From: Serratia sp. DD3
GTDB lineage: Bacteria > Pseudomonadota > Gammaproteobacteria > Enterobacterales > Enterobacteriaceae
Assembly (NCBI RefSeq): GCF_000496755.2
Contig: NZ_AYKS02000047.1
Location: forward strand, 124,001 to 188,000
Direction of reading: 5' to 3'
Length of the DNA: 64,000 nucleotides
The notes below the pieces were generated by a model that saw only the letters and a program-made list of their open reading frames with translations, ran no database searches and was not told where the DNA came from. Positions 9,670 to 17,551 of the stretch are shown piece after piece. A program made the position numbers and the translations under genes. Numbering within the stretch: position 1 is the first letter of the stretch; each line of letters starts with the position of its first letter.

Positions 9670-10170
9670 ATGAACCAATATCACACTCACTCTTATCGGC
9701 AACGTGGCCTGACACTGATTGAATTACTGTTGGTGATCGTGCTGGCGGGGATGTTGACCTCATGGGGCGTTAACCAGTGGCACCATTACCAGCAATTGGT
9801 GAGGCTGGAACAGACGGCTTTGCAATTACAGGCATTTTTGATGCGGCTACAGGCTGATGCTAACTGGCATAACCGCAATGCCTTGTTGTGGTTGCAGCCA
9901 GGAGAGCATTGGTGTGTCGGCAGTGGTACGCCGATGTCCAGCTGTCACGCTCAGATTAACGGGGTGTTTACGCCAGAACACTCAGGGGTGGTGTTGCAGG
10001 AGTTTACTCAAAAAGAGATGGGGTTTTATGGTGTGCGCAATAACGCCCAAGCCGGGCACCTGGTATTGGGTAACCCGGTTGGCCGTATACGCCTGGTGTT
10101 GTCAGCCAGGGGGCGGATACGCTTATGCAGTGAAGAGGTCGCTATTCGGAGTATTCCCCCATGTTATTAG
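9670..10170 (+). CDS. ppdA: Type IV prepilin-like protein PpdA
   Basis: A pseudopilin-like protein with 166 residues (E. coli about 156). A short basic leader ends in RG before LTLIELLLVIVLAGML, a classical type III prepilin signal with Gly at -1 and Glu at +5, so it should be processed by a prepilin peptidase and inserted in the inner membrane. It is first of four prepilin-type genes (ppdA, ppdB, ygdB, ppdC) that lie upstream of recC in E. coli. Family knowledge suggests minor pilins of a type IV pilus or secretion-like system; no assembly genes are in this window. The stop codon falls inside a 15-bp repeat array shared with the start of ppdB. Confidence 0.88.
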   Translation: MNQYHTHSYRQRGLTLIELLLVIVLAGMLTSWGVNQWHHYQQLVRLEQTALQLQAFLMRLQADANWHNRNALLWLQPGEHWCVGSGTPMSSCHAQINGVFTPEHSGVVLQEFTQKEMGFYGVRNNAQAGHLVLGNPVGRIRLVLSARGRIRLCSEEVAIRSIPPCY

Positions 10171-10220
10171 ATCGTATGTCATTAGGCCGTATGTTATTGG
10201 ACCGTAAGTCATTAGAGCGT
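10161..10220 (+). repeat. Four tandem 15-bp repeats at the ppdA/ppdB junction
   Basis: Units start at 10161, 10176, 10191 and 10206; the first is ATGTTATTAGATCGT. They encode four copies of [M/K]-[L/S]-L-[D/G/E]-R at the start of ppdB, and the first three each begin with an in-frame ATG. The first 10 bases also form the end of ppdA. Confidence 0.85.
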
Positions 10221-10775
10221 GGTTTTACCTTACCGGAGGTCATGCTGGCGATGACGGTGGGTAGCATGATTACGTTGGCGGCAGCCAAAGCCTTACCGAT
10301 TTTGCGGCAACAAACGGTTAATGTGGGGCATCACTACCGTTTGGATCTGCTATTGCGTCAGTTAGTGTTCACTATTGATAAGGATCTGCGGCGTAGTGGC
10401 TTTTGTGCCGGAGAGTGCCAGGGGCGCCCTCTGTTAATCAGTCGCGTGGCGGGGGAGGCACCGGCCAGTTGTGTCATCGTGGCTTATGACCTAAACCTTA
10501 ACGGGCGTTGGGAAGAGGGCGGAGAGGCGGAATATTTTGGCTACCGCCTGCGCGCAGGGGCTTTGGAAGGGCAACGTGGTGTTAGGCATTGCCAGGGATC
10601 CGGCTGGGAACGTTTACTCGATCCGCAGGAGGTACAAATTGAATCCTTCACTGTCCGCCAGATAACCCGTAGCGGGGGGAAATCTTTTATTCTGCTGGGG
10701 TTAACTGGGCGTTCAAGCATACAGGAAACGATACAAAGTCGTTTGGAGTGGGTGGTGAGTATGGAGGCTCAGTGA
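10161..10775 (+). CDS. ppdB: Prepilin-like protein PpdB
   Basis: Pseudopilin-like protein of up to 204 residues (E. coli 187). The prepilin signal is ERGFTLPEVMLAMTVGSMITL with Gly at -1 and Glu at +5. The leader before it is lengthened by a four-unit repeat of about MxLxR, which supplies three possible ATG starts at 10161, 10176 and 10191. I give the first, which overlaps the ppdA stop by 10 bases, but any of the three could be used. It overlaps ygdB by four bases at its 3' end. Function is inferred from family only. Confidence 0.85.
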   Translation: MLLDRMSLGRMLLDRKSLERGFTLPEVMLAMTVGSMITLAAAKALPILRQQTVNVGHHYRLDLLLRQLVFTIDKDLRRSGFCAGECQGRPLLISRVAGEAPASCVIVAYDLNLNGRWEEGGEAEYFGYRLRAGALEGQRGVRHCQGSGWERLLDPQEVQIESFTVRQITRSGGKSFILLGLTGRSSIQETIQSRLEWVVSMEAQ

Positions 10776-11224
10776 AGAGACAGAAGCAAAAGGGGGGCAG
10801 CACGCTGGTGGCGGTGATGTTACTTCTGGTGATGGGGTTAATGTTGCTCACTGCCCAACAGCGGCAATTAGACAGTGCATTATTACTGGCGGTTGACCAG
10901 CAGCGTTACCTGCAAGCCTATAATCAGGCCGCCTCAGCATTAAGTTGGGGGTTGTCACAGCCATGGCCGCAGAGCGTTTTGCAGAGCAGCAGGTGGTATT
11001 GTCTGCCAGTAAACAGCGATGCTTTACAAGCCTGTGCCCGCTACTCCTCCCGCACAGATATTGTGGTGGTGCGTGGTGCTGGAGTGCCGCTGGGTGGCGA
11101 ACCTTTGTGGTTATACCAACTGGCGACGGAAGTCCAAGAGATGGGTAATAGTCGGTTTAAGGCCCAAAAAGGGGGCTGGCTGGATTTTTGCCCAGAGAAG
11201 CGAGAGCGCGATTGTGCGGACTGA
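10772..11224 (+). CDS. ygdB: Prepilin-operon protein YgdB
   Basis: A small protein of 150 residues with a basic start, a GGSTLVAV processing-like site and one hydrophobic segment (VMLLLVMGLMLLTA), in the position of E. coli ygdB (135 residues). The start is the GTG at 10772, which overlaps the ppdB stop as GTGA and has GGAGG upstream at a 4-base spacing; an ATG at 10748 would extend it out of register with the family. Two cysteine pairs in the second half suggest a folded periplasmic domain. It probably works with PpdA, PpdB and PpdC as a minor pilin component. Confidence 0.75.
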   Translation: MKRQKQKGGSTLVAVMLLLVMGLMLLTAQQRQLDSALLLAVDQQRYLQAYNQAASALSWGLSQPWPQSVLQSSRWYCLPVNSDALQACARYSSRTDIVVVRGAGVPLGGEPLWLYQLATEVQEMGNSRFKAQKGGWLDFCPEKRERDCAD

Positions 11225-11603
11225 TCGGATAGAGCGGACTGAGCGGACAGAGCCGGTAGAGCGAGATGGGCAACGGGGTTTTAGCCTGCCTGAAGTGTTG
11301 GTTGCTGCGTTGTTGTTTGCAGTGTCACTACTGGGATTGTTGCAATATCATCAAATTTTGTTGCAAGGCTTTCAACGACAATGGCAATACCGCCATGCCT
11401 GGTCGCTGGCACATCAACAATTAGAGATGCTCGATATCGCGACCGATATGCCCGATCCGCTACTCACACTACCACTCAATTGGCACAGCACTGTTGAAAG
11501 CCATATCGGGGCAGGCAGCTGTCTCAAGCGCACGATAAAGATTCAAACAGCGCTGCGGCAACAGGTTGAACTTAGCCGGTGGTATTGCAAACCACCGGGC
11601 TAA
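11214..11603 (+). CDS. ppdC: Prepilin-like protein PpdC
   Basis: Pseudopilin-like protein with signal QRGFSLPEVLVAALLFAVSLLG (Gly at -1, Glu at +5). The start is uncertain: the only plausible upstream start near the family length is the GTG at 11214, giving 129 residues and an 11-base overlap with ygdB (E. coli PpdC has 107). The leader is stretched by six 9-bp repeats rich in Arg, Thr and Glu. In E. coli ppdC is followed within a few bases by recC; here a catabolic cluster of about 7.9 kb and an ERIC element separate them, so recC can no longer be read from the ppd promoter. Confidence 0.8.
   Translation: MRTDRIERTERTEPVERDGQRGFSLPEVLVAALLFAVSLLGLLQYHQILLQGFQRQWQYRHAWSLAHQQLEMLDIATDMPDPLLTLPLNWHSTVESHIGAGSCLKRTIKIQTALRQQVELSRWYCKPPG
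11217..11270 (+). repeat. Six tandem 9-bp repeats in the ppdC leader
   Basis: Units such as CGGACTGAT, CGGATAGAG, CGGACTGAG and CGGACAGAG follow one another from 11217 to 11270, the last two being more diverged. They encode R-[T/I]-[D/E] triplets ahead of the prepilin cleavage site. Confidence 0.75.
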
Positions 11604-11654
11604 GTTACTCTTAGGGATTAGGGATTAGTATCGCTGGGCGTTGATATTTAGACT

Positions 11655-11781
11655 TATACCCAAGTTCAATGAAGTTGCAGGTAGGCGACAAGTGAGAGAG
11701 ACCCTAGGAGCATAGATAACTATGTGACTAGGGCGTACGAGCGTAGTCAACAACCCTGCAGCTTTACTGCTGAAGGGTATA
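11655..11781. repeat. ERIC element, copy 2 (127 bp), overlapping the end of maiA
   Basis: Starts TATACCC and ends GGGTATA, 127 bp, with the core CCCTAGGAGCATAG...TATGTGACTAGGG. Its last 18 bases encode the final five codons and the stop of the leftward isomerase gene, so the element provides the natural C-terminus of that protein. Confidence 0.9.
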
Positions 11782-12426
11782 TTCGGCATCTGGCTGATTG
11801 ATGGGAGAGGCCGCCTGGAAGGCGGGCAGTTCTTCACAGGCTTGGTAAATCTGCTGGATAGTCGGCATTTGCTCCAGTGAGCAATTGAAACGTTGCGCAT
11901 TGAACACTTGTGGTACTAAGCAGCAGTCGGCTAACCCAGGGGTATCGCCATGACAAAAGCGACCGGTTCGAGGATCATCGACGAGCATTTTCTCAATGGC
12001 CAGCAAGCCTTGGTAGACCCAATGTCTGTACCAAGTGGTTTTATCATCGGCCGATATGTCGAACTGCTTGGTAAGAAAATTCAATACTCGGAGGTTGTTG
12101 AGCGGATGAATATCGCAGGCGATGATCTGGGCAATACTGCGAACTCTGGCGCGGTCCGCAGAGCGAGCGGGTAGCAGCGGCGGTTCGGGATAAACCTCTT
12201 CCAGATACTCGATGATAGCCAGAGACTGCGCCAGATGGCCGCCATCGTTCGTTTCAAGACAGGGCACGGTACCGAGTGGACTGATCGCGCGATAGTGGAT
12301 TGAGTTCTGTTGGCCACCGTCTTTCAACAAATGTACTGGCTCGGTGTCGTATGGCAGCCCCTTGAGATTGAGGGCGATACGCACCCGGTAGGCGGCCGAA
12401 CTTCTGAAATAAGAATAGAGTTTCAT
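11764..12426 (-). CDS. maiA: Zeta-class GST, maleylacetoacetate (or maleylpyruvate) isomerase
   Basis: A 220-residue zeta-class glutathione transferase. Such enzymes use glutathione to turn the cis ring-cleavage product (maleylacetoacetate or maleylpyruvate) into the trans fumaryl form. The zeta signature SSAAYRVRIAL is at residues 9-19, with the glutathione-binding stretch QSLAIIEYLEE near residue 70. It lies downstream of a FAH-family hydrolase, the next enzyme in the path. The presence of a CoA-transferase and thiolase in the same cluster, which consume acetoacetate, makes maleylacetoacetate the better guess. Its last five residues (YTLQQ) and stop lie in an ERIC element. Confidence 0.85.
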   Translation of the reverse strand: MKLYSYFRSSAAYRVRIALNLKGLPYDTEPVHLLKDGGQQNSIHYRAISPLGTVPCLETNDGGHLAQSLAIIEYLEEVYPEPPLLPARSADRARVRSIAQIIACDIHPLNNLRVLNFLTKQFDISADDKTTWYRHWVYQGLLAIEKMLVDDPRTGRFCHGDTPGLADCCLVPQVFNAQRFNCSLEQMPTIQQIYQACEELPAFQAASPINQPDAEYTLQQ

Positions 12427-12481
12427 CGTTTGTATCCAAACAGGGCGGGAACCCTCGTGGATGGATCACCCGCCCTGATCC

Positions 12482-13498
12482 TCAGGTGATATCTGGTTGG
12501 ACTTGCTGTTCAATGGCGCCGAACAGGCTCTGGTTATGCTGGTCAAACATTTCAATTTTTACGCTGTCGCCAAATTTCAGGAAGGGCGTTTTTGGTTTGC
12601 CAATTTCGATGGTTTCGTACATTCTGACCTCAGCCAAACAGCAATAACCAACCCCCCCATTGCTAATCGATGAGCCATACAAATCCCCCTGTTTGTTCGA
12701 GACGGTTCCTGAGCCAATAATAGAACCCGCTGTCAACTTGCGGGTCTTGGCAGCATGGGCAATCAACTGGGGGAAGTTGAAGGTCATGTCCTGGCCAGCA
12801 TTGGGATTGCCAAAAAGGCGCTGATTGATATGGACCGTTAGCGGACGATGAACTCGGCCATCATGCCAATCCTCGCCAAGCTCGTCCGGTGTAATGGCCA
12901 CCGGACTAAAGGCTGATGCCGGTTTTGACTGGAAAAAACCGAAACCCTTGGCCAATTCAGAGGGGATCAGATTGCGTAAGGAAACATCGTTAACCAGCAT
13001 GAGGAGGCGAATGCTGCTCGCGCTCTGTTCCTGTGTCGCGCCCATGGGGACATCACCGGTGATTACGGCGATTTCGGCTTCGAGGTCAACTCCCCAGTCT
13101 TCTGAATTCACAACAATGGGATCCCGTGGTCCGACGAACGAATCGGAGCCCCCCTGATACATCAAGGGGTCAGTCCAGAACTCTGCGGGCAGTTTGGCAC
13201 CGCGAGCCCGGCGGACCAGTTCGACATGATTGACATAGGCGGAGCCGTCGGCCCACTGGTAGGCGCGCGGCAGCGGCGAGTGGCAGTGTTCAGGGTCAAA
13301 AATCTCGGCCGTCTGTAATTGCCCCTGATTCATCGCATAGTAAATTTCATGTAGTTTGCCTTCGACGCTATCCCAGTTATCTAGAGCGTCTTGCAACGTA
13401 TGGGCGATGGCAGGAACCGATTGGCAATGGGTTAGGGCACGATTCACCACCACCAGTACGCCGTTACGATTGCTGCTCTTCAAAGTGGCTAATTTCAT
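12482..13498 (-). CDS. Fumarylacetoacetate hydrolase family protein
   Basis: A 338-residue member of the FAH superfamily, which cleaves carbon-carbon bonds of beta-diketo acids using a metal. The catalytic-domain core is visible: VDLEAEIAVITGDVP with the metal-binding acidic residues, then LVNDVSLRNLIPSEL, and the late motif GSGTVSNKQGDLYGSS. The likely reaction is fumarylacetoacetate to fumarate plus acetoacetate, acting after the isomerase encoded next to it; fumarylpyruvate hydrolysis is the alternative. The family N-terminal domain is present, which separates it from the short one-domain hydrolases. It begins 4 bases after the transporter gene, so they are co-transcribed. Confidence 0.85.
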   Translation of the reverse strand: MKLATLKSSNRNGVLVVVNRALTHCQSVPAIAHTLQDALDNWDSVEGKLHEIYYAMNQGQLQTAEIFDPEHCHSPLPRAYQWADGSAYVNHVELVRRARGAKLPAEFWTDPLMYQGGSDSFVGPRDPIVVNSEDWGVDLEAEIAVITGDVPMGATQEQSASSIRLLMLVNDVSLRNLIPSELAKGFGFFQSKPASAFSPVAITPDELGEDWHDGRVHRPLTVHINQRLFGNPNAGQDMTFNFPQLIAHAAKTRKLTAGSIIGSGTVSNKQGDLYGSSISNGGVGYCCLAEVRMYETIEIGKPKTPFLKFGDSVKIEMFDQHNQSLFGAIEQQVQPDIT

Positions 13499-13502
13499 GT
13501 TG

Positions 13503-14885
13503 TTACTCCAAGTTCGATGACGATGTAGGGTGTTTTTGACGACTCAGCGTGTGACTAGGGTTTGCTTGTGTGGTTTGTTCGAACCGAGCAAACAGCAGGA
13601 CCAAGACAATGACGACGGACGGTATGGCAACCAGCTGAAACAAGCTGTCTTGGCCCCAGTTCAAACCGATAAGCTGCCCACCGACCACTGGGCCGATCAC
13701 TGATCCGATCCGACCGATCCCCAGGCTCCAGCCTACGCCAGTGGTTCGTAGCGCCGTCGGGTAGTAGCTGGCCGCCATGGCATTGATCGCCGGCTGACCA
13801 CCGACCACGGCAAAACCAGTGATGAAGACTACGGCAAACAACAGGTAAACAGCGCCCACCGAATGGCCGATTAAGGCGATGAACAGCGTGGCTACCGCGA
13901 AACACGGCACCAGAACACGCTTGAATCCGACATTGTCTATCAGTTTGCCCATCGCAAGGGTGCCGATGATTCCGCCCAGTTGTAGCGTGGCACCCACCAA
14001 TACGGCGCTCTCAAGGCTCAACCCCGCCGTTTGGGCAATGGTCGGTAGCCAATTGGACAGAAAGTAGAGGGCGATCATATTGAGGAAGCTGATTGCCCAG
14101 ATCGCCAACGTACCGGCCATCCTGCCATCCTGAAAGAGCGCCATAAGGGGAACGCCACGGCTATTTTGTTCGCCAACGACCAGGACCATGTCGTGGGAAA
14201 TAGGTTGAGCAGGAAAGATTTTCTTGCAGACAACCAGCGTTGAGGCAGAGGTTTTACCTGTAAGCACTTGGAACTGAATGGATTCCGGTAGATAACGGAT
14301 CATCAGCACGGCGATAAACAGCGGCAAGATACCGCCGAGATAGAAAATTGATTGCCAGCCATAGGTCGGAATCAGTGCGGCCGCGATGGCACCACCGAGC
14401 ATGGCACCCACCGTGAAGCCACAAGAAATCATCATCATGATAGAAATTCGCTTGCGCTTCGGGCTGAACTCACCGCAAAGCGCCATCGAATTGGGCATGA
14501 TGGCACCTAGCCCCAGCCCAGTGATAAATCGAATAGCGATCAATTCCTGGAGTGTGCTGGCAAAGGGGGTGACTAACATACACAAACCAAAAAAGAAGGT
14601 GGAAACGATAAGAACGGGGCGTCGCCCAAGTTTGTCGGCAACCATACTGAATAATAACGAGCCGATGAGCAGTCCAAACAGACCGGCACCGAATACTGGC
14701 CCGAGAGAGGATTTGTCAATACGCCAGTCCTGAAGTAACGCTGGGGCGACATAGCTCATCGCCTGAACATCGAAGCCATCAAGGACCATACAAATTGCGC
14801 AGAGGATAAAAATTCGCCACTGAAACTTGCCGATGGGACTTTCATCAATCAGCCTGACGACATCAATTTTTGCAGTCAAGGTCAT
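13503..14885 (-). CDS. MFS transporter, aromatic acid:H+ symporter type
   Basis: A 460-residue, twelve-helix major facilitator transporter. The first helix carries VLDGFDVQAMSYVAPAL, the hallmark of the aromatic acid:H+ symporter (AAHS) branch that includes PcaK, BenK and MhpT, and the loop motif ADKLGRRPVL follows helix 2. I place the start at the ATG ending at 14885, which has AAGGAGG just upstream; a longer frame to 14924 lacks support. It probably brings in the aromatic substrate of the neighbouring enzymes. The exact substrate cannot be read from the sequence. Confidence 0.85.
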   Translation of the reverse strand: MTLTAKIDVVRLIDESPIGKFQWRIFILCAICMVLDGFDVQAMSYVAPALLQDWRIDKSSLGPVFGAGLFGLLIGSLLFSMVADKLGRRPVLIVSTFFFGLCMLVTPFASTLQELIAIRFITGLGLGAIMPNSMALCGEFSPKRKRISIMMMISCGFTVGAMLGGAIAAALIPTYGWQSIFYLGGILPLFIAVLMIRYLPESIQFQVLTGKTSASTLVVCKKIFPAQPISHDMVLVVGEQNSRGVPLMALFQDGRMAGTLAIWAISFLNMIALYFLSNWLPTIAQTAGLSLESAVLVGATLQLGGIIGTLAMGKLIDNVGFKRVLVPCFAVATLFIALIGHSVGAVYLLFAVVFITGFAVVGGQPAINAMAASYYPTALRTTGVGWSLGIGRIGSVIGPVVGGQLIGLNWGQDSLFQLVAIPSVVIVLVLLFARFEQTTQANPSHTLSRQKHPTSSSNLE

Positions 14886-15027
14886 GTAATGCCTCCTTGC
14901 CACCCTTGAGACGCTTTTAGACAACGCGTCTCTCGACGATTAGCACGTCGCTCTGATGTGGCTTAATGCGGTTAGTCGGTTATATGCCTGGGGGTATTTA
15001 GGGCCCTAACACATAGAACATAATCGG

Positions 15028-15567
15028 TTACTCCGTATAGCTGCCGTCGTGCATCCAGCGGGCGTGCTGGGGGGCTTGTTTGGTCTGGGACCACTCGTTG
15101 AGCATTTCCCACTTAACGTCATCAAGTAACTTCGCCATCTTCGGTGTGCCGATATTGGTCGCCAATTCAAGGCGATGGCCACTGGGGTCGAAGAAGTAAA
15201 TGGATTTGAAAATGGTGTGGTCAGTGGGGCCGACGACTGAAATACCATCAGCTTCGAGTTTGCTCTTCACCTCCATCAGGACATCAACCGAGTTAACTTC
15301 TAAAGCCAGGTGTTGAGTCCAGTTTGGTGTATTCGGATCTCGTCCCATTTCAGGCTTGGTGGGTAATTCGAAGAACGCCAAAATACTGCCGTTACCTGCA
15401 TCCAAAAAAATATGCATGTAGGGATCCGGCTCTTTGGTCGAGGGGACCTGATCCTCGGCAATGGCAAGGATGAAGTTCATGCCCAAGTACTTTTGGTACC
15501 ATTCGACAGTTTCTTTGGCATCCTTACAGCGATAAGCGACATGGTGAATTTTTTTGATTAGTTGCAT
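15028..15567 (-). CDS. VOC-superfamily metalloprotein, candidate ring-cleavage enzyme
   Basis: A 179-residue vicinal-oxygen-chelate fold protein. Possible metal ligands are visible at His9 (HHVAYR), His86 (TQHLALEV) and Glu134 (HRLELAT), the 2-His-1-Glu set of extradiol dioxygenases; Glu67 in AFFELPT also sits where glyoxalase I has its fourth ligand. The start at 15567 has GGAGAC at a 6-base spacing. It heads the transporter-FAH-isomerase group, which otherwise lacks an enzyme able to open a ring, so a one-domain dioxygenase role is attractive but not shown. Glyoxalase, lyase or binding functions remain open. Confidence 0.75.
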   Translation of the reverse strand: MQLIKKIHHVAYRCKDAKETVEWYQKYLGMNFILAIAEDQVPSTKEPDPYMHIFLDAGNGSILAFFELPTKPEMGRDPNTPNWTQHLALEVNSVDVLMEVKSKLEADGISVVGPTDHTIFKSIYFFDPSGHRLELATNIGTPKMAKLLDDVKWEMLNEWSQTKQAPQHARWMHDGSYTE

Positions 15568-15701
15568 GGTTAGTCTCCAAATATCAGGTATGGGTCGGCG
15601 TTTCAGTATGGGTGACACGCCATCAGGGTCATCAATACACTCACTACAGCTCCTCGCTATCAGGGTGAGATTCGGTGACAGAATGAAAAGTTAAGGGCAT
15701 G

Positions 15702-16883
15702 TCAGCGAGCCAGCGTCATGGCAATGCCTTGTCCACCCCCCTCGCAGAGGGTAACCAGCCCTTTTCTGACGTCACGGCGCTGCATTTCGTAGAGCAATGT
15801 CACCAGTGTCCGACAGCCGGATGCGCCAATCGGATGACCCAGGGCAATGGCTCCGCCGTTGACATTGACCTTCTGGTTATCCCAACCGAGCGCTTGGCCT
15901 ACCGCCAGTGATTGCGCGGCAAAGGCTTCGTTAGCCTCGATTAAGTCCACTTCATCCAGAGACCAGCCCGCCTGCCGTAGAGCACGCTGGCTGGCACTGA
16001 CCGGGCCAATCCCCATCAGCGCGGGGTCGACACCGGTGACAACACAGCTGACAATTTGACCTAACACCGGCAAGCCAAGCTGGTGCGCTTTATCACGGCT
16101 CATCAGCAAGACTGCAGCCGCACCGTCGTTCAGCGTAGAGGCATTCCCAGCGGTGACGGTGCCGTTTTCCTGACGAAAAGCCGGGCGTAGTTGTGCCAGT
16201 TGTTCGAGCGTGGTGTTGGGGCGAGGTTGTTCATCGCTATCGACGATACGGGTTAACTTCCGACCTTGTTGAGTAGAGATCGGTGTTATCTGTTGGGTGA
16301 AAAAGCCTGCTTCGATGGCGGCTGCCGCTTTTTGCTGCGACTGTAGAGCGAAAGCGTCCTGCGCTTGGCGGGTGATCTGGTATTTTTCAGCCAGATTTTC
16401 TGCTGTATCCCCCATATGATAATGGTTGAAGGCATCCCATAGCCCATCGGTAATCATGCTATCCCGCATCTGGGTATGGCCGAACCGCAGCCCTTTACGC
16501 ACACCCTCCAGCAGATAGGGGGCGTTGCTCATGCTTTCCTGCCCCCCGGCGATGACTACCTGCGCGTCACCACAGCGGATCGCCTGAGCAGCCAATTGCA
16601 CCGCTTTCAACCCGGCACCGCACACTTGGTTTATGGTTGTTGCTGGAATGTCTACGGACATTCCGCTGGCGATGGCTGTCTGGCGAGCGGGGTTTTGTCC
16701 GCAGCCGGCAGCCAGTACCTGACCGAAAATCAACTCATCAACCTGTGCCGCCGCCAGTGGGTTCTGCTTCAGGAGGCTACGTACCGTGCAGGCACCCAGT
16801 TCTACCGCAGAGAGCGAAGCGAGCGCACCACCCAAACTGCCGATCGGTGTTCTTGTTGCACCAACAATCACCACGTCCTTCAT
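15702..16883 (-). CDS. Acetyl-CoA C-acetyltransferase (acetoacetyl-CoA thiolase)
   Basis: A 393-residue thiolase of the AtoB/PhaA type. It splits acetoacetyl-CoA with CoA into two acetyl-CoA, or runs in reverse. Nucleophile Cys88 lies in NQVCGAGLKA, the His motif is NGGAIALGHPIGASG, and the second Cys is in the C-terminal motif, here CEGGGQG instead of the common CIGGGQG. It follows the two CoA-transferase subunits with a 9-base gap, forming a scoA-scoB-thiolase unit for using acetoacetate. AtoB-like function is preferred over 3-oxoadipyl-CoA thiolase because the FAH product acetoacetate fits. Confidence 0.88.
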   Translation of the reverse strand: MKDVVIVGATRTPIGSLGGALASLSAVELGACTVRSLLKQNPLAAAQVDELIFGQVLAAGCGQNPARQTAIASGMSVDIPATTINQVCGAGLKAVQLAAQAIRCGDAQVVIAGGQESMSNAPYLLEGVRKGLRFGHTQMRDSMITDGLWDAFNHYHMGDTAENLAEKYQITRQAQDAFALQSQQKAAAAIEAGFFTQQITPISTQQGRKLTRIVDSDEQPRPNTTLEQLAQLRPAFRQENGTVTAGNASTLNDGAAAVLLMSRDKAHQLGLPVLGQIVSCVVTGVDPALMGIGPVSASQRALRQAGWSLDEVDLIEANEAFAAQSLAVGQALGWDNQKVNVNGGAIALGHPIGASGCRTLVTLLYEMQRRDVRKGLVTLCEGGGQGIAMTLAR

Positions 16884-16892
16884 GTTTGTTCC

Positions 16893-17549
16893 TCAGTTGA
16901 ACCGCATTTCGCGTATATCGTTTGGGATAATCAGCGGGCCGGCGGTTTTGCTGATGATCTCCCCAATGCTCACGCCAGGGGCGTACTCGCGTAAAACGAA
17001 TGCCCCGTCGGCTATTTCCAGCAGTGCAAGGTCAGTCAGAACCCGACGAATACAACCAACGCCGGTCAGGGGGAGGGTGCAACGAGAGAGCAGTTTTGAT
17101 TCACCTCCTTTAGCGGCGTGGGTCATCATGACAATGATGTTTTGCGCACCGGCAACAAGATCCATCGCCCCTCCCATGCCTTTCACCATTTTCCCCGGGA
17201 TCATCCACGAGGCGATGTTGCCCTCAACATCCACCTCAAAGGCCCCCAGAACGGTCAAATCCACATGACCGCCACGGATCATGGCAAACGATTGAGCTGA
17301 ATCGAAAATCGCCGCGCCAGTGCGTGCCGTTACGGTCTGCTTACCGGCGTTAATCATGTCGGCATCGATATGCTGTTCATCGGGAAAACCACCCATGCCC
17401 AAGAGTCCATTTTCCGACTGGAGCATCACATCTATCCCTTCAGGGATATAGTTCGCCACCAGCGTCGGGATGCCGATTCCCAGGTTGACGTAGTCACCAT
17501 CACGCAGCTCTTGCGCCACGCGCATAGCCATCTGTTCGCGGTTCAACAT
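16893..17549 (-). CDS. scoB: 3-oxoacid CoA-transferase subunit B
   Basis: A 218-residue beta subunit of a class I CoA-transferase (ScoB/AtoA/PcaJ type). The catalytic glutamate is Glu46 in the SENGLLG motif, and the segment GIGIPTLVANYIP is typical. The partner subunit gene ends 2 bases upstream. Together they would move CoA from succinyl-CoA or acetyl-CoA to acetoacetate. ScoB and AtoA cannot be told apart from the sequence alone; the symbol follows the most common name for this architecture. Confidence 0.87.
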   Translation of the reverse strand: MLNREQMAMRVAQELRDGDYVNLGIGIPTLVANYIPEGIDVMLQSENGLLGMGGFPDEQHIDADMINAGKQTVTARTGAAIFDSAQSFAMIRGGHVDLTVLGAFEVDVEGNIASWMIPGKMVKGMGGAMDLVAGAQNIIVMMTHAAKGGESKLLSRCTLPLTGVGCIRRVLTDLALLEIADGAFVLREYAPGVSIGEIISKTAGPLIIPNDIREMRFN

Positions 17550-17551
17550 GA

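Noticed and set aside
12894..13157. Plus-strand frames within the FAH gene and other long antisense frames
   Set aside because: They are antisense shadows of well-identified genes with no start signals or family match.
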